The position numbers and the translations under genes are program-made. A DNA stretch of 38,933 nucleotides from Candidatus Binataceae bacterium. Its GTDB lineage: Bacteria > Desulfobacterota > Binatia > Binatales > Binataceae. This document shows positions 36,200 to 38,933 of the stretch, in pieces. The DNA lies in contig JASHQJ010000535.1 in assembly GCA_030037595.1 (NCBI GenBank), forward strand, positions 1-38,933, given 5' to 3'. Each line of letters begins with the position of its first letter. Position 1 is the stretch's first letter. Under the pieces are notes generated by a model. It did not search any database and was not told where the DNA came from. It worked only from the letters and a program-made list of their open reading frames with translations.

Positions 36200-36481
36200 G
36201 TGCGATCGACGAATATCGCTGATTTGCGGAACCATCTGACGCGCTATCTCAAAGAGGTACGGGCCGGCGAGGAAATCGTCGTTCGCGATCGCAAGCTCCC
36301 GTTCGCCAAGATTGTGCCACTCGCACATGATGAGGAGGCTGAGGAAGCGACGCTGGTGGCGTCGGGTCAGATGCGAAAGGCGGAACGCGCGCTGCCAAGG
36401 TCGTTTTGGCGTGCGCGTCGTGCCCCAATCGAGCGCCATGTGGCAGCAAGGGCAGTCAGTCGAGATCGGGAGGATGATTGA
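36200..36481 (+). CDS. Type II antitoxin, Phd/YefM family
   Basis: VRSTNIADLRNHLTRYLKEVRAGEEIVVRDRKLPFAKIVPL; GTG start 36200; ATGA overlap with the PIN gene. The longer track ORF (35933) is not needed. Confidence 0.85.
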   Translation: MRSTNIADLRNHLTRYLKEVRAGEEIVVRDRKLPFAKIVPLAHDEEAEEATLVASGQMRKAERALPRSFWRARRAPIERHVAARAVSRDREDD

Positions 36482-36906
36482 CGGCATTTTGGGACAGCAG
36501 TGCCGTCGTCCCTCTCTGTTGCGCTCAGTCGGCGACAGCTGAGGGCCGTCGGCTCCTCGCTGCTTTGGGCACCATCGTCGCGTGGTGGGGGACGCCGGTC
36601 GAAGCGCGCAGCGCCTTCGCGCGGCTCGTACGTGGCGGTGAGCTGACTCCTATGCAACGTAGCAACGCGGTCAAGCTGCTGAGCCAATTACGCCGATCGT
36701 GGGACGAGATTCTGCCGACCGAGGCGGTGCGCGTGACGGCTGAGTCGCTGCCCGACGACCATGGTACACGCGCCGGTGATGCGTGGCAGCTTGCTGCTGC
36801 GCTGGTGTGGTGCCGCGAGCGACCGCGGAGGCGGCCGTTTGTGTGCCTGGACAAACGGCTGGCAAAGGCAGCCTCCGATGCGGGTTTTAGGGTTTATCCG
36901 AACTGA
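36478..36906 (+). CDS. PIN-domain toxin, VapC-like
   Basis: MTAFWDSSAVVPLCCAQ N-terminal Asp motif; VEARSAFARLVRGG; GTRAGDAWQLAAALVW; FVCLDKRLAKAASDAGFRVYPN. Confidence 0.88.
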   Translation: MTAFWDSSAVVPLCCAQSATAEGRRLLAALGTIVAWWGTPVEARSAFARLVRGGELTPMQRSNAVKLLSQLRRSWDEILPTEAVRVTAESLPDDHGTRAGDAWQLAAALVWCRERPRRRPFVCLDKRLAKAASDAGFRVYPN

Positions 36907-37444
36907 GGTACCACCTTCGCCGGAAGCCAACTATTACCAGAGCATTCGCCTCGCAAGCTCACATTAGAGCTGGCGGAAATTGATGAGATCGTCTACCACT
37001 TTGCTCTTAGCTCCGGTTTTGACTGCACGGGCCCTCATGTCAAAGCCGCGAAGCACGTGGGGAAGGACGCCAATAAAGGCAAGAACGGCGCAGTCATGAT
37101 CTCATTTGAGGCACTGCACCAAGGATTTGTCGGCCGCCTTGCTCAGCCAAGCAGTCCCGAATTCGGGTTTCTGCTTCGAACGATTCGGAAAATCGCGCGA
37201 TTTGCCGGCTCCTCTCCGATCATCAGGAGCCGGAGACGCTCTTTAGCCTGGGTGTATTGTATTTTTGAGCGCCCATCTCTCTGGATCGCATCGCAACGAG
37301 TAACTTTCCTAAGTAGGCCGCCGTTGCAGCTCGAACCCATCGGATGATGAGGTGATGGGCTGGGGTGCTTGGAGCCGAGGTTGCCAGCGAAAGATCACCG
37401 CGCTGAATATCGAGGAGCCGCGGAAAGGAGTCGATCAAGCTCAG

Positions 37445-37909
37445 ATGAGATTTCACCAGGCGCTTACGCTTATGCTCAGTGCGACTTGCCTCAGCTCGTG
37501 CCTGCCGCTGCCAGTGCATTATCACACGCGGCCCGATATCTACGGGACAGTTGCGCGGAACGGCGTGCCAGTTGAGGGTGCCAAGATCGGATACTCAGAT
37601 GATCTCAGCGATAGTCACTGCGATTCCTACAGCGATTCGCATCCGGCAGGAGCAGTGACGGCCAGCAATGGTGCATTTCATATTGAAGGAACCTACTCCT
37701 TTTTCCATATCATTTACTTGGAGCCTCACGCTGCTCAATCTGTAAGCGGACGAATTTGCGTTGAAACCTCCGACGGCCAGCGTTTCAGCAAAGATTTAAT
37801 CATGAATGGCGGAAATGGCGTCGGCTCAATCCCAGACAATGCGTCGATCGATCAAGTGGTAATAAACTGTGATCTCGCGAAGGACACATGTACAGGCAAG
37901 GCGCAGTGA
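37445..37909 (+). CDS. Putative lipoprotein
   Basis: MRFHQALTLMLSATCLSSC signal with lipobox-like LSSC; DIYGTVARNGVPVEGAKIGYSDD beta-sandwich-like content. Confidence 0.6.
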   Translation: MRFHQALTLMLSATCLSSCLPLPVHYHTRPDIYGTVARNGVPVEGAKIGYSDDLSDSHCDSYSDSHPAGAVTASNGAFHIEGTYSFFHIIYLEPHAAQSVSGRICVETSDGQRFSKDLIMNGGNGVGSIPDNASIDQVVINCDLAKDTCTGKAQ

Positions 37910-37913
37910 ACTT

Positions 37914-37930
37914 CTCGCCGAGACGGCGAG
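37914..37930 (+). terminator. Hairpin after the lipoprotein gene
   Basis: CTCGCCG-AGA-CGGCGAG perfect 7-bp stem, 4 nt after the stop codon; no T-tract. Confidence 0.35.
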
Positions 37931-38291
37931 GCGAGATCAACGGCTTAGCCATGGCGGATGCACCACTGACGCTTGAAGCAGGGAACCGCTGAAGCGCTGT
38001 GTCGACCCGTTCACACCTGCGGCGCGCCGGGCACGCAAGGATCGGAGCGTGCCGCGGCAAGAACGGCCGCGGCCGATAAGGCCGAGGGTGGTTTTCCCGG
38101 CCACACCAACTTGAATGGGTCCACATGAGTCAGGAATATGCTCACCCGATTGGCAGGAGCCGGAGGCGCGTAGCCGAGTGCGTCATCGGACGGGTAACCG
38201 CTGCTCTTGTAGCGACCCGGGACGGCACCTCAATAGATCCGGGCGAAGTATCCGTTGACGGAAGGTATCAAGCTCAGCAGACTATCCTGCA

Positions 38292-38885
38292 ATGGGTAGG
38301 ACAATTCTCTACCTGGTCACGGTGGTTCTGGTTGCCTCGCCCGCTCTCGCGCAGGCGCCGTCCGCGATTCCCGTCTTCCAGATCACGCCTGTACAGAGCA
38401 CGATTAAGTTCGAGGTGGCGGCATCGGTCGCGATCGAGGGAACGTTCGACAAGTGGGAGGCAGCTCTGACCTTCACCTCTCCCGAGGCGGAGAGCGCAGT
38501 GTTTGATGTGAAGATTTACGCTGACAGCGTCGACACCGGAAGCAGTATCAAGAACAACAAGCTTGAGAGCGCAGATTTCTTTGACGTGCAGAACAATCCA
38601 TACATCACGTTCAGATCGACCAAAGTCGTGCAGACTGGCGCAAACATGTTCGAGCTGGATGGCAACTTCAGCATACGCGGGGTTACCAGGCCGGAACACC
38701 TGATGCTGACGATCTCAGGCAAAGGAACGGGCTCGGGCACGATCAAAGGAACGATGGCGTTCGATCGCAAAGACTACGGGATGAACAGCGGCATCCCGTT
38801 CATCAGGATTGCCAACCGGGTCCAGGTGACGGTCAGCCTACTTGGAAAGCGCGTCGCCGGACCGCCGGTGGTGTTCAAGCAGTAA
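38292..38885 (+). CDS. YceI family periplasmic protein
   Basis: Signal peptide MGRTILYLVTVVLVASPALAQA; FQITPVQSTIKFEVAASVAIEGTFDKWEAALTF...SIKNNKLESADFFDVQNNPYITFRSTKV. Confidence 0.93.
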   Translation: MGRTILYLVTVVLVASPALAQAPSAIPVFQITPVQSTIKFEVAASVAIEGTFDKWEAALTFTSPEAESAVFDVKIYADSVDTGSSIKNNKLESADFFDVQNNPYITFRSTKVVQTGANMFELDGNFSIRGVTRPEHLMLTISGKGTGSGTIKGTMAFDRKDYGMNSGIPFIRIANRVQVTVSLLGKRVAGPPVVFKQ

Positions 38886-38933
38886 CAAGAATTGGACGAG
38901 CACATCGCGCCTGGTGAGAAGCTGAACCGCGGC

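Noticed and set aside
1-38933. CRISPR array or tRNA/rRNA genes
   Set aside because: No regularly spaced direct repeats and no convincing tRNA or rRNA sequence seen by eye; a tRNAscan/CRT run would be needed to be certain.

Overview
The window has two distinct halves. Positions ~1-19.1 kb hold the 3' part of an intact, tightly coupled plus-strand operon for a phage-tail-like contractile injection system (eCIS, Afp/PVC/MAC-like). In order it encodes: a DUF4157 (HELTH) putative effector with a C-terminal RGH-type nuclease-like domain, truncated at the window edge; a CIS tube-adaptor protein; a separate LysM-like protein; gpD-like and gpV-like spike proteins as two ORFs; a PAAR-like tip; gp25; two very large J-like baseplate proteins; a tail-protein-I/beta-helix protein; a 1233-aa beta-helix protein; a small beta-sandwich protein; and two micro-ORFs. 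Sheath, tube, ATPase and cap genes are not visible and presumably lie upstream. Positions ~19.5-38.9 kb are metabolic and accessory DNA with many decayed genes: an amine oxidase, a divergent hydrolase/LysR pair with a repeated operator motif, an acyl-CoA-dehydrogenase-like pseudogene, a frameshifted membrane/ACP-like gene, an SDR, a double CaiB/BaiF CoA-transferase, a VOC protein, UspA, a Phd/PIN toxin-antitoxin pair, a lipoprotein and YceI. The most striking accessory structure is a 3.69-kb segment (29788-33474) bounded by 30-bp terminal inverted repeats (27/30 matching), each paired with an inner inverted copy of ATGTCGGCATAAT. It contains a decayed tandem tyrosine-recombinase module (RIT-like ritB/ritC), a group II intron D5/D6-like remnant and an intact DUF1254/DUF1214 gene. 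All family calls come from reading motifs; no database search was run.
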